DNA from: Plantactinospora endophytica
GTDB taxonomy: Bacteria; Actinomycetota; Actinomycetes; Mycobacteriales; Micromonosporaceae
Assembly: GCF_016862915.1 (NCBI RefSeq)
Contig: NZ_BONW01000009.1
Location: forward strand, 60,594 to 124,593
DNA length: 64,000 nt
Direction: 5' to 3'
Both the position numbers and the translations under genes were made by a program. Each line of letters begins with the position of its first letter. The stretch's first letter is position 1. This document shows, piece after piece, positions 9,417 to 17,172 of this stretch. The notes beneath the pieces were generated by a model. The model did not search any database and was not told the origin of the DNA. It saw nothing but the letters and a program-made list of their open reading frames with translations.

Positions 9417-9600
9417 TCAGTCCGTCCCGGGCCGCCGCACCGGGTACCCCGGCTCGGCCCCCATCCAGACCAGCGCGGACCCGTACCCCGTCCAGAAGTC
9501 GGCGAACCCCGGTCGTAGAGGTAGACGGTGTAGAAGAGCGTGAATGGCGAGCCGGTGCCGCTCGGCCACTTCGAGGTCGGCTCGCCGTGCGTGCCCTGCC
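9417..9600 (-). pseudogene. Remnant of a sugar ABC transporter permease
   Basis: Reading leftward, one frame gives GEPTSKW...SPFTLFYTVYLYDR. One base over, the adjoining frame continues GFADFWTGYGSALVWM. Joined by this single frameshift, the text matches the conserved region of MalF/UgpA-type permeases between the last two membrane helices (YLYxxGFxxFxxGYASALAWxLF). The remainder of the gene is missing on both sides, and a stop follows soon after. Neighbouring genes are unrelated, so I read this as the decayed end of a lost transporter operon. The match is by motif only. Confidence 0.45.
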
Positions 9601-9792
9601 ACCCGGGAAGGGCAGCCCGATGTCGTTCCCGGTCGCCGGCACCCTGATGGTCGAGCCGACCGAAAGGCGAGGACGTGTCATCGCTGAGCCCGGCAAGTCC
9701 GAGGTAATGGGCTTTTTTCTGGTTTACCGGGTGTTACGGTCAAAACTGGCAGTGTTATTCGGGGGATCACGCCGCACTGGGAGAGACCGGAC

Positions 9793-10758
9793 ATGCCCAG
9801 CCAAGAGGTCGCCGGGGACGTCGGATCACCGATCCGGCCTGGCCTGCGGCGCCCCGGTCCCCGCAGCGGCGCATCCCTGTCCGAACTGGTCGGATACCGG
9901 GCGGCAGTGCCGGAACTGCTGGCCGAGGTGGTCGGCCGCACCGGCCGCGACGACCTCCCCGGGCTGGAGCGGACCCTGGCGGACCGGCTGACCGGACCGG
10001 ACTTCACCCCGGTGCTCGGCGCCCTGCCCGGCGGCACCGCCGAAGCCGTCACCCGGCTCGTCCGGGAGATCCGCGACTACCGGCCGAACAACCGCAGCAC
10101 CGCCCGCGACCTGGCCGGACTGATCCGGATCTACCTGCTCTCCAGGATCGACGTCATGTGGTGGGGACACCTGCCCGGATTTCCCACCGACGCGGCCCTG
10201 CACAGCTCGGCGGAACTGGTCGACCTCGAGTCGCTGCGCCGCACCGACCTGCTCCGGTTCCGCTACCGGCGGCCGGCCGGCCACCTGCTCGGCCGTGCGA
10301 CCCGCGCGGTACGGCACCGGGTGCGGCCACACCGGACACCGCCGGCCGGCCCGGCTGTCGTACCGGCCGGCGTCGGGCCGCGCACCACGCGTACCCGGCC
10401 CGAGGTGGTGGCACTGCTGAACCAGCTCGCCGTGGACCTCGCCCGGCGTCGCCCCGCACCGACCTCCCCGCTGCGGGTGACCAGCCTCGCCCGCAGCCTC
10501 GAGCACCAGCACCGGCTCCGCGCGCTCGGGTACGCCGCGATGCTGCCCAGCGGGCACTGCCTCGGGTACGCGATGGACATCGAGATGTCCTGGCTCCGCC
10601 GGTTCGACGCGCCCGGCATGCTCGCCGCGCTGCTTCGGGAGCGGCAGGGCTGGGGCGACGTCAACGTGATCGACGAGGGTCAGACCTGGCACCTCTGTGT
10701 CAGCCCGCGCGCCGCGACCCGGCTCCGGCGCGATTTCCTGACCGCACTGGGAGGTTGA
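9793..10758 (+). CDS. M15/DUF5715-like peptidase-fold protein
   Basis: A 321-residue protein with no signal peptide. The C-terminal 100 residues have the LAS/M15 zinc-site pattern: SGHCLGYAMD at 253-262 (H255 and D262 as ligands) and TWH with H300. In M15 carboxypeptidases the residue two before the Trp of ExWH is the catalytic Glu; here it is Gln297. A role as a non-hydrolytic or altered enzyme, or membership of the DUF5715 group, is therefore likely. The N-terminal two thirds is unassigned, with a hydrophobic patch (GLIRIYLLSRIDVMWWG). ATG 9793 follows GGGAGAG, and the next gene begins 5 bases after the stop, so the two form an operon. Confidence 0.6.
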   Translation: MPSQEVAGDVGSPIRPGLRRPGPRSGASLSELVGYRAAVPELLAEVVGRTGRDDLPGLERTLADRLTGPDFTPVLGALPGGTAEAVTRLVREIRDYRPNNRSTARDLAGLIRIYLLSRIDVMWWGHLPGFPTDAALHSSAELVDLESLRRTDLLRFRYRRPAGHLLGRATRAVRHRVRPHRTPPAGPAVVPAGVGPRTTRTRPEVVALLNQLAVDLARRRPAPTSPLRVTSLARSLEHQHRLRALGYAAMLPSGHCLGYAMDIEMSWLRRFDAPGMLAALLRERQGWGDVNVIDEGQTWHLCVSPRAATRLRRDFLTALGG

Positions 10759-10763
10759 GCGGC

Positions 10764-12344
10764 ATGTCCGGCATCGTCCTCGTTCTCGGCCCCGGCGCCG
10801 ACCGCCGCACCTTCCACCGGATGCTGGCGGAACTCACCCCGCGCGGCGACCTGGCCGAGACCCGGCTCGGCCCCGACCTGCTCGCCGGGGTCCAGCGGCT
10901 GCGGATCGTGGACCGGGAACGCGCCGTACAGCCCTGGTGTTCCGCCGACGGCCGATGGCTGCTCTGCTACAACGGCGAGATCTACAACCACCGGGAACTC
11001 GCCACCGAGCTGCTCCGGCTCGGCCGGCCGCTGCGCACCGACAGCGACACCGAAGTCGTGTTGGAGGCGTTCCTGGCCTGGGGGCCGGAGGCCGTCACCC
11101 GGCTGCGCGGCGAGTTCGCGTTCGCGCTGGTCGACACCGCCACCGGACGGCTCTACCTGGCCCGCGACCCGCTCGGGGCGAGACCGCTCTACTGGTCCCG
11201 CCACCTGCGCCGGCTACACCTCGCCTCGGAGGTCAAGGCGCTGGTGCCGGTCGGCGCGGCAATCTCCGAGCTGCCACCCGGACACCACGGCTGGGGCGAC
11301 GCCGCCACCGGGCCGCAGGTGGTGTCCTACCTGGACCTGGCCCGGGTCGGTGCCGGGCAGCCGCCGCTGCGCGATCCGGCTGAGGCGGCGGAGCTGGTCC
11401 GCGCGGCGGTCCGGGACAGCGTACGGGTCCGGACCGACACCGACCTCACCGTCGGGGTACTGCTCTCCGGTGGCCTGGCCAGCACCCTCGCCCTGCTGCA
11501 CGTCCGGCAGTCGCACCACGACTGCGTGGCGTTCACCATCGGCACCCCGGACAGCGAGGACGTCAAGTGCGCCCGTCGGCTCGCCGCCGACCTCGGCGTG
11601 CACCACGAGGTGATCGAGGCGCAGCCCCGGGACATCCGGCTCGACGACATCCGGGCGGCCATCCGGATCTCCGAGCTGACCGAGTACGCCGACCTGATCG
11701 ACGCGGTGATCTCGGTACCGCTGTTCCGGCGGGTCCGCGACCTCGGCGTCCGGGTCGTACTCACCGGCGATGGTGCCGACGACCTGTTCGGCCGCCACCC
11801 GGGGGCGGAACAGGTCGGGCCGGACGCGGTCGGTCGGCTCTTCCGGCACCGGATCCGCAACCTGGGCCGTACCGGGCTGCAACGGCTGGACCGGACCGGC
11901 TTCGGGCACGGGGTCGAGGCCCGGCTGCCGTTCCTCGACCCCGCCCTGGTCGAGCTGGCGCTGCGGCTGCCGGCCGACCTGAAGACGCGGGACGGGCGGC
12001 GGCCGTCGATCCTCCGGCACGCCTACGCCGACCTGCTGCCGGAGTACGTCCGGGACCGGCCGAGACAGCCGATGGCGTCCGGGTCGGGACTGGGCGACGG
12101 GGTACGCCCGTACCGGGCACTCTTCGCCCGCCAGTACCGGGCGTTCGGCTACGAGCTGCTGGAACCGGTACGCCGGGACTTCGACACCCTGCTGGTGCGC
12201 TGCGGCCACGACCTGGACCGCGCCGTCGCCCGGGGCGCCGCCCCGCCGGACGTCTTCGAACACGCCCGCGACCTCGCCGGGATGGCGAGGTGGAAGGTCG
12301 GCCCGGCCCTGCGTCGACTCACCGGCTCCGACCGCCGGAACTGA
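10764..12344 (+). CDS. Asparagine-synthetase-like protein lacking key catalytic residues
   Basis: A 526-residue homologue of AsnB: an N-terminal class II glutaminase fold (CYNGEIYNHREL, RGEFAFALVD, ARDPLGARPLYW) and a C-terminal adenylating synthetase fold (LTGDGADDLFGRH, GHGVEARLPFLDPALVELA). Two essential positions are altered. The glutaminase nucleophile Cys2 is Ser (MSGIV), so glutamine hydrolysis is not expected. The ATP pyrophosphatase loop SGGxDS reads SGGLAST at 235-241, with Ala239 replacing the Asp. Beta-lactam synthetases and some lasso cyclases also lack Cys2 but keep the loop Asp. ATG 10764 follows GAGG and lies 5 bases after the M15-like gene. Substrate and activity are unknown. 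Confidence 0.85.
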   Translation: MSGIVLVLGPGADRRTFHRMLAELTPRGDLAETRLGPDLLAGVQRLRIVDRERAVQPWCSADGRWLLCYNGEIYNHRELATELLRLGRPLRTDSDTEVVLEAFLAWGPEAVTRLRGEFAFALVDTATGRLYLARDPLGARPLYWSRHLRRLHLASEVKALVPVGAAISELPPGHHGWGDAATGPQVVSYLDLARVGAGQPPLRDPAEAAELVRAAVRDSVRVRTDTDLTVGVLLSGGLASTLALLHVRQSHHDCVAFTIGTPDSEDVKCARRLAADLGVHHEVIEAQPRDIRLDDIRAAIRISELTEYADLIDAVISVPLFRRVRDLGVRVVLTGDGADDLFGRHPGAEQVGPDAVGRLFRHRIRNLGRTGLQRLDRTGFGHGVEARLPFLDPALVELALRLPADLKTRDGRRPSILRHAYADLLPEYVRDRPRQPMASGSGLGDGVRPYRALFARQYRAFGYELLEPVRRDFDTLLVRCGHDLDRAVARGAAPPDVFEHARDLAGMARWKVGPALRRLTGSDRRN

Positions 12345-12375
12345 GAAGTCCCGGACCGGTCTTCGGGACGGTCGG

Positions 12376-13566
12376 TCAGCCCGGCAGCGGCGTCGACAGT
12401 CCGGCCGTCCGGTACGCGCCGGCCAGCCGGCGTACCCCCTCGGCGAGGGTCTCCGGATCGAACATCGAGTACGACAGCCGCAGGTGGCGGTGCCCGCCGT
12501 CGGCGACGAAGAACACCCGGCCCGGTACGTAGCCGACCCCGGCCGCCTCCGCGTACGGCAGCAGTTCGGTGCCGTCGTACGGGTCCGGCAGCCGCAGCCA
12601 GAGAAACCAGCCGCCGTCGGGTACCACGAAGCCGGCCTGCGGCAACTCCGCGCGTACGGCGGCGACCAGCGCGTCGCGTTGCCGGCGGTATCGGACCCGG
12701 ATCGACTCCACATGCCGCCGGTACGCCCCGGACGCCGCGAACTCGGCCAGGGCGAGCGCGCTGGCATGGTTGACCCCGCCACCACTGTCCACATAGCCCC
12801 GTTCGGTCACCGCCCGGACGACCGGCGGTGCGGCGGTGAGCCAGCCGAGCCGCAGTCCGGGCGCGACACTCTTGGCGACCGACCCGATCCGGACCACGGT
12901 GCCCGGCTCGGCACCGCTGAACAGCGAGGCCGGTGCCGGAGCCGGATAGGCGAGTTCCCGATAGGTGTCGTCCTCCACCACCGGTACCCCGGTGTGCGCG
13001 GCCACTGCCAGCAGGGCGGCCCGGCGCTCGGCCGGCAGCGACCGCCCGGTCGGGTTGTTGAACGTCGGTACCAGGTAGAGCATGGCCACCCGTCGGCCCT
13101 GTCGGGTGAGCGCCCGGATCAGTTCGGCGGTGGCGGCCGGATCGATCCCGTCCTCGTCGGCCGGGGCCGGCACGGTGTCGACCCGGTGGTCGGCGATCAC
13201 CCGCAGCGCGAGATGGTAGGTGGGGGAGTCGACCAGTACGACGTCGCCCGGTCGGCAGAGGACGGACGAGACCAGGTCCAGCGCGTGCGACGCGCCCGCG
13301 GTGACGAACACCTGGCCGGGCTCGGGTGCGGCGGCGTCCACCTCGCCCAGCCGCTCGCACAACCACTCGATCAGCGGCCCGGGGCCGGTCGCGTGGCCGT
13401 AGGTCAGCGCGGCGTCGCCGTAGCGGCGCAGCGCGGCACGGGTCGCCTCGGCCCAGGCGTCGACCGGCAGCGCCGCCGGATGGGGATGTCCCCAGCCGAG
13501 GTCGATGCTCCCGGCCCGGCTCCGGAACTGCACGACGGGCAGCGCGGGTGGGCGGGGTGCCGTCAT
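12376..13566 (-). CDS. PLP-dependent class I/II aminotransferase
   Basis: A 396-residue fold-type I aminotransferase of the group that includes 2-aminoadipate and aromatic transaminases and the C-terminal half of MocR regulators; there is no GntR-type DNA-binding domain. Visible features are VTAGASHALDLV (phosphate cup), LVPTFNNPTGRSL with the conserved Asn, VVEDDTYREL, the PLP lysine in IGSVAKSVAPGLRLGW, and the carboxylate-binding Arg in RHLRLSYSMF. It converges on the asparagine-synthetase-like gene with 31 bases between them. The substrate cannot be read from the sequence. It is too far from the egt genes to be assigned as EgtE. Confidence 0.88.
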   Translation of the reverse strand: MTAPRPPALPVVQFRSRAGSIDLGWGHPHPAALPVDAWAEATRAALRRYGDAALTYGHATGPGPLIEWLCERLGEVDAAAPEPGQVFVTAGASHALDLVSSVLCRPGDVVLVDSPTYHLALRVIADHRVDTVPAPADEDGIDPAATAELIRALTRQGRRVAMLYLVPTFNNPTGRSLPAERRAALLAVAAHTGVPVVEDDTYRELAYPAPAPASLFSGAEPGTVVRIGSVAKSVAPGLRLGWLTAAPPVVRAVTERGYVDSGGGVNHASALALAEFAASGAYRRHVESIRVRYRRQRDALVAAVRAELPQAGFVVPDGGWFLWLRLPDPYDGTELLPYAEAAGVGYVPGRVFFVADGGHRHLRLSYSMFDPETLAEGVRRLAGAYRTAGLSTPLPG

Positions 13567-13938
13567 CCGCCCACGATAGCCAGCCCCGGCCGACCCGAGG
13601 AGGGTCCGCTGTGGGCGCGGACGGGCCGGGACTCACGTTCGGCGGTTCGACTGCTGCTCGGCGGCCGGTCGTCGGCGACGGTTCGGCGACCGGTACCAGT
13701 GGTTGGCTCCTCCACGCTCGGCGAGCCGACCGCCCGGGAGGCGCTGTCCCGGGCGGTCGGCCGGTGGCGGGGGTGCACGGGGCTCGGCCCGGCGGCCTGC
13801 CGGCGGGTGAGGAGCGTGAGTGAACCGGTACTCCCTGCGCCTCGTCCGCGAGCCGACGGGCCGTCGTCGAGTGCGACGTGATAGACACTGCGTTACGCTT
13901 TCGTTCCTGTCCGCCTAACCGAGGAGCGCTTTCGCGAC
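13567..13938. other. Divergent intergenic region
   Basis: This 372-base region lies between the leftward aminotransferase gene and the rightward repeat-protein gene and should contain both promoters. Short frames across it lack ribosome binding sites and family resemblance. Apart from GAGGAGCG at 13921-13928, which serves the next gene, I see no defined signal. Confidence 0.45.
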
Positions 13939-15276
13939 ATGGCCGTGGTGTCAGCAGTACGGCGAGTGCCGGGTCCGGTGCCGCCGGCCCCCGCGACGCG
14001 AGCCGTCCGACTGCTGATCCGACTCGCCCTGCTCAGCGGCGCTGCGCTGGCTGGATACCTCCTCCTGACCCTGCTGGACGGCCCGGCGCTGGCCGGTGAC
14101 CGGACCGCCCCCGGTGCCTGGCCGCAGCCGCTCGGCTCGGTGGCCGCGCCGGTCGCGCCAGGGCTGTCCGAACTGCTCGACGATCACGTTCAGTTGCCTC
14201 GTAAAGCGACACAAGCGGAGACCCGCTCAGACCGGGCTCGTCCGGCGTCCCGCCCAGACCGGGTTCGTCCGGCATCGCGTCCAGAGGAGACGAGGCCGGC
14301 CGGCCGCCCGGAGCGTGGCCGGGCGACGACCGCCCCGGAGCGGAGTACCCCTGGCTCCCGCGCGGACCGCGACGGCTCGGCCTCCCGGCCGGCTCGGATT
14401 CCCGATGCCGTGCACCGAACGGTGCGGAACCCGACCATCCCGGTCCGGGAAACCGGGTCCCCGGTCGTGCCGGCGGCCGGGGTCTCCGCCGTGACCGGAG
14501 CCGTGCCGGACGTCCAGGCCGGCGCAGCGACAGTGGTGGACGGGCTTCCGAGCGCGCCGACCGGGATTCCGGCGGCGGTCGACCGGCTGCCGTCGGCGGT
14601 CGGCATCGTGCCGCAGGGTGTCGGTGTCGTGCCGAAGGTGGTCGTGCCCGATGTGGTTGGGGCCGTGCCCAGTGTGGTCAGGATCGTGCCGAGTGTGGTG
14701 GGGACCGTGCCGGACGTCGTCGGGTCCGTGCCGGACCTGATCGGGGCCGTGCCGAGCGTGATGGGAACCGTGCCGGACGTGGTCGGGACCGTGCCGGAGT
14801 TGGTCGGTGAGGCGCCGTCCGGACGTGATCCCGACTCGCCGTCGCCGCGGGTGCTGGCCCGCCAACCGGTCGACCCGGCCCAGGCACACGTCGAGGCACA
14901 GCCACCGGTGCCGTTACCGGACCTGGCCGGGGACACCGAGTCGGCTTCGGTTCTCACCGTGCTGCCCGGGTCGCCCGCGTCGCTGCGGCAGTTGCCGGTG
15001 GGCGACGCCGACGGTGCGGCGGGTACGCGCCGTCCGGGGGCGGTACGTGCGATCGCCGGGGTCACCGACTCCACGGCCCCGTCCACCCCGTACTCACCCG
15101 TCGACACCGGTCCGGGCACCCAGCAGGCCGGACCGCCACCGTCCGGCAGCGGACCGGTCGCCACACTGCCGGCCACGGCCGGCTGGCAGCCGGCCGCGCG
15201 ATTTCGGTCGATCTCTCCGCACGGCGATGTCGAGCCCACCGGCCGCTGGCCCGGCGTACCGGCCCTGCCTGGCTGA
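13939..15276 (+). CDS. Secreted or membrane-anchored repeat protein, unknown function
   Basis: A 445-residue protein beginning with a basic region and one strong hydrophobic segment (LLIRLALLSGAALAGYLLLTLL). This acts as a signal peptide or an N-terminal anchor. The rest is low-complexity, rich in Pro, Val, Ala and Arg. A basic stretch with 27-base repeats (SRPDRVRPA type) comes first. About eight copies of a seven-residue unit VPxVVGx follow (for example VPDVVGTVPELVG), then a Pro/Ser/Thr-rich tail. No enzyme domain is visible. ATG 13939 is preceded by GAGGAGCG. It stands alone upstream of a response regulator, and its role is unknown; cell-envelope placement is inferred. Confidence 0.65.
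   Translation: MAVVSAVRRVPGPVPPAPATRAVRLLIRLALLSGAALAGYLLLTLLDGPALAGDRTAPGAWPQPLGSVAAPVAPGLSELLDDHVQLPRKATQAETRSDRARPASRPDRVRPASRPEETRPAGRPERGRATTAPERSTPGSRADRDGSASRPARIPDAVHRTVRNPTIPVRETGSPVVPAAGVSAVTGAVPDVQAGAATVVDGLPSAPTGIPAAVDRLPSAVGIVPQGVGVVPKVVVPDVVGAVPSVVRIVPSVVGTVPDVVGSVPDLIGAVPSVMGTVPDVVGTVPELVGEAPSGRDPDSPSPRVLARQPVDPAQAHVEAQPPVPLPDLAGDTESASVLTVLPGSPASLRQLPVGDADGAAGTRRPGAVRAIAGVTDSTAPSTPYSPVDTGPGTQQAGPPPSGSGPVATLPATAGWQPAARFRSISPHGDVEPTGRWPGVPALPG
14224..14304 (+). repeat. Three 27-bp in-frame repeats
   Basis: Units starting at 14224, 14251 and 14278 share the core CAGACCGGG(C/T)TCGTCCGGC and encode variants of RPDRVRPAS. They form the basic, Arg/Pro-rich part of the repeat protein just after the anchor segment. 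The third copy is diverged. Confidence 0.7.
14644..14811 (+). repeat. Eight 21-bp in-frame heptapeptide repeats
   Basis: Eight consecutive 21-base units, each starting GTGCC(C/G), encode VP(D/S/E)(V/L)(V/I/M)G(A/T/S). Further degenerate copies precede the array. The 7-residue period with hydrophobic positions could form an extended or helical rod, although the Pro in each unit argues against a coiled coil. Confidence 0.85.
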
Positions 15277-15513
15277 TCCCGGGGCGGCGGCCGTATCCAC
15301 GGTCGCTCTTTCACTCCGCCGTGGCTGTCCGGTGCCCTGTGGGCGCCCGGTGGAGGCCACCGTCGGTGCACCGGGCGTCGCCGTACCCGTCGAGGTGCCG
15401 GGCCCGACCGACGGTGCCGTACCCAATCGTGCTCGTGATCCGCTCCGGTCGGGTGGCACCCGCCGGATGCCGGGGTTGTCGCTGAGTCTGTGTACCGAGA
15501 TCGGAGTGACCTC

Positions 15514-16119
15514 GTGATCCGCATTGTGATCGTGGAGGAGATGGGTTTGTTACGGGGGGCGTTGCGGGCGATGCTGTCGAGTGAGGAGGACCTGGACGTG
15601 GTGGCCGACCTCCACGAGCCCGCCGAGTTGGTGAAGGTCGCCCGACGGCGCCGACCGGACGTGGTCGTGGTCGACATGGACCTTCCGGGCGCCGACATGC
15701 TCGACGTGCTGGCCCAACTCGGCGCGGAGGCGCCGGGCAGTGCGGTGCTGGCGTTGAGTGTCCAGTTGACCCCGGAGGCGCTGCAACGGGCGATCCGGGC
15801 CGGTGCGCGGGGCTTCGTCGACAAGAACCTGCCACCGGCGGAGCTGGCCCGGCTGGTCCGGGCGGTGGCGTTCGGCGAGCGGGTGTTCGACCCGGCCGTC
15901 GCCGTCGCCGCGCTGAACCCGCCGGAGAGTCCGCTGACCAACCGGGAACTGGAGGTGCTGCGGGTGGTCGCCGAAGGGCTGCCGCTGAAGGAGATCGCCA
16001 GCCGGCTCTTCCTCGCGCACGGCACGGTGCGTAACCACCTCTCGGTGATCCTGCGCAAGACGGGGACGCGTAACCGGTTGGAGGCGGTCCGGCAGGCCCA
16101 GCGTGCGGGCTGGATCTGA
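15514..16119 (+). CDS. LuxR/NarL-family response regulator
   Basis: A 201-residue two-domain regulator. The receiver has the canonical set: acidic pair E8-E9, phosphoacceptor D54 in VVVVDMDLPG, S82 and K104 (GFVDKN), so phosphorylation is plausible. The C-terminal GerE/LuxR helix-turn-helix (LTNRELEVLRVVAEGLPLKEIASRLFLAHGTVRNHLSVILRK) is complete. The GTG at 15514 is chosen, with GGAG at 15503-15506, because it starts directly at the first beta strand (IRIVIVEE). No sensor kinase is adjacent. It is the same size and architecture as RamR/AmfR, the activator of SapB genes, and lies 9 kb from the ram-like operon; this link is only a suggestion. Confidence 0.9.
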   Translation: MIRIVIVEEMGLLRGALRAMLSSEEDLDVVADLHEPAELVKVARRRRPDVVVVDMDLPGADMLDVLAQLGAEAPGSAVLALSVQLTPEALQRAIRAGARGFVDKNLPPAELARLVRAVAFGERVFDPAVAVAALNPPESPLTNRELEVLRVVAEGLPLKEIASRLFLAHGTVRNHLSVILRKTGTRNRLEAVRQAQRAGWI

Positions 16120-16276
16120 GTGATTTCCGCCGATCGACGGGTACCTGGGCCGGGCGGGCGTCGCCGATGCCCGACCCGCACCGCCGGCCCCGGTCGCTTC
16201 GGCGGGCGTGCCGGACGCACTCGTGTTTGAATGTTCACGCGGGGTGATCTAGCGATGACAAGTTGCAGGGGGGAAC

Positions 16277-16876
16277 GTGATCCGAACGCTGCTCGCGCTG
16301 AACGGCGCTCTCATCCGTGGCGCCCTGGCCTTCGTGTTGACCACTCAGGAGGATATCGAGGTCGTCGCGGAGGTCGACCGGGCCGAGGACATCGGCGCGG
16401 CGATGCGGATGCAGCGTCCGGACGTGGCTGTCGCGGACGTCAAGTTCTTCGGGGCGGGGGCACTCGCCAACGGGATCGCGCCGTCCGAACCACCTCCGGT
16501 ACTGGTACTGGTGGACCCACGCCGGCCGAGGGTGCTCGGGAACGCGCTGCGGCTGCACTGCCAGCGCCTCGGGTTCCTCGGCAGCGACGTCGCACCGGAA
16601 CGGGTGATCGAGGCGGTCCGCAGGCTCGCCTGCGGTGGTTCGGTGGTGGACGCGGACCTGGTGGTCGCGGCGCTCAGTCGGGATCATCCGCTCACCGAAC
16701 GGGAGGTGGAGGTGCTGGAGATCGCCGCCGAGGGATGGCCGGTGGTGGAGATCGCCAGCAAGCTCTCCCTCTCCGCAGGCACCGTACGTAACCATCTGTC
16801 GCGGATCGTCGGCAAGACCGGCGCCCGCACCCGGATCGAGGCGATCCGGATCGCCCGGGAGCGGGGGTGGATCTGA
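16277..16876 (+). CDS. LuxR-family regulator with degenerate receiver domain
   Basis: A 199-residue paralogue of the preceding regulator with an intact LuxR helix-turn-helix (LTEREVEVLEIAAEGWPVVEIASKLSLSAGTVRNHLSRIVGK). The receiver is altered. The N-terminal acidic pair is replaced by LN (LLALNGAL), and the lysine position reads GFLGSD, so the usual phosphorylation site cannot be complete even though an Asp is kept in VAVADVKFFG. It probably works independently of phosphorylation, by ligand or protein contact. GTG 16277 follows CAGGGGGGA. It is 157 bases from the first regulator and may have arisen by duplication. Confidence 0.88.
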   Translation: MIRTLLALNGALIRGALAFVLTTQEDIEVVAEVDRAEDIGAAMRMQRPDVAVADVKFFGAGALANGIAPSEPPPVLVLVDPRRPRVLGNALRLHCQRLGFLGSDVAPERVIEAVRRLACGGSVVDADLVVAALSRDHPLTEREVEVLEIAAEGWPVVEIASKLSLSAGTVRNHLSRIVGKTGARTRIEAIRIARERGWI

Positions 16877-16914
16877 CCGCGCGGCGGGTCCACCTCGGTT
16901 CCGGGTAGGCCGGC

Positions 16915-16945
16915 GGCGGGCCGGAGCGTCACCGGCCGGCCCGCC
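16915..16945 (+). terminator. Hairpin downstream of the second LuxR regulator
   Basis: GGCGGGCCGG (16915-16924) pairs perfectly with CCGGCCCGCC (16936-16945) around an 11-base loop, 38 bases after the stop codon. There is no T-run, which is common for actinomycete terminators. Confidence 0.5.
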
Positions 16946-17001
16946 CGGGGTGGTCGCCTGGTCAGCCCTGGCGCGGTGTCCGGGCCGGGACGAACGCCTT
17001 G

Positions 17002-17172
17002 ATGGCACGGGGTCTACCACCCACCGTCCACGCCGAACTGACCGAACTCGCCCCCGGCAACCGCACGACCACGCCGATCCGGCCACGGCACGAGCACGCC
17101 GCCCGGATCTACAGCACGATCACGGCCGCCCGGCTACAGCACCGGCACACCCGTCCGGTCGCTGAACCGGCG
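17002..17172 (+). pseudogene. Possible truncated gene remnant
   Basis: From ATG 17002, about 55 codons show the strong G/C third-position bias of real genes here and read as a plausible protein start (LPPTVHAELTELAPGNRTT, then HEHAARIYSTITAARL). The frame then runs into the 3' end of the convergent carbamoyltransferase, where it becomes its antisense. I do not recognise the family. It may be the 5' end of a gene cut by a rearrangement. Confidence 0.25.

Noticed and set aside
12345..12375. A bidirectional terminator between the convergent AsnB-like and aminotransferase genes.
   Set aside because: Only a 6-bp stem (GTCCCG/CGGGAC) with a 10-base loop is visible, too weak to list as a feature.
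12376..13566. The aminotransferase as the missing EgtE.
   Set aside because: It is 37 kb from the egt operon and looks like an aminoadipate/aromatic-type transaminase, not a C-S lyase; proximity and motifs do not support it.
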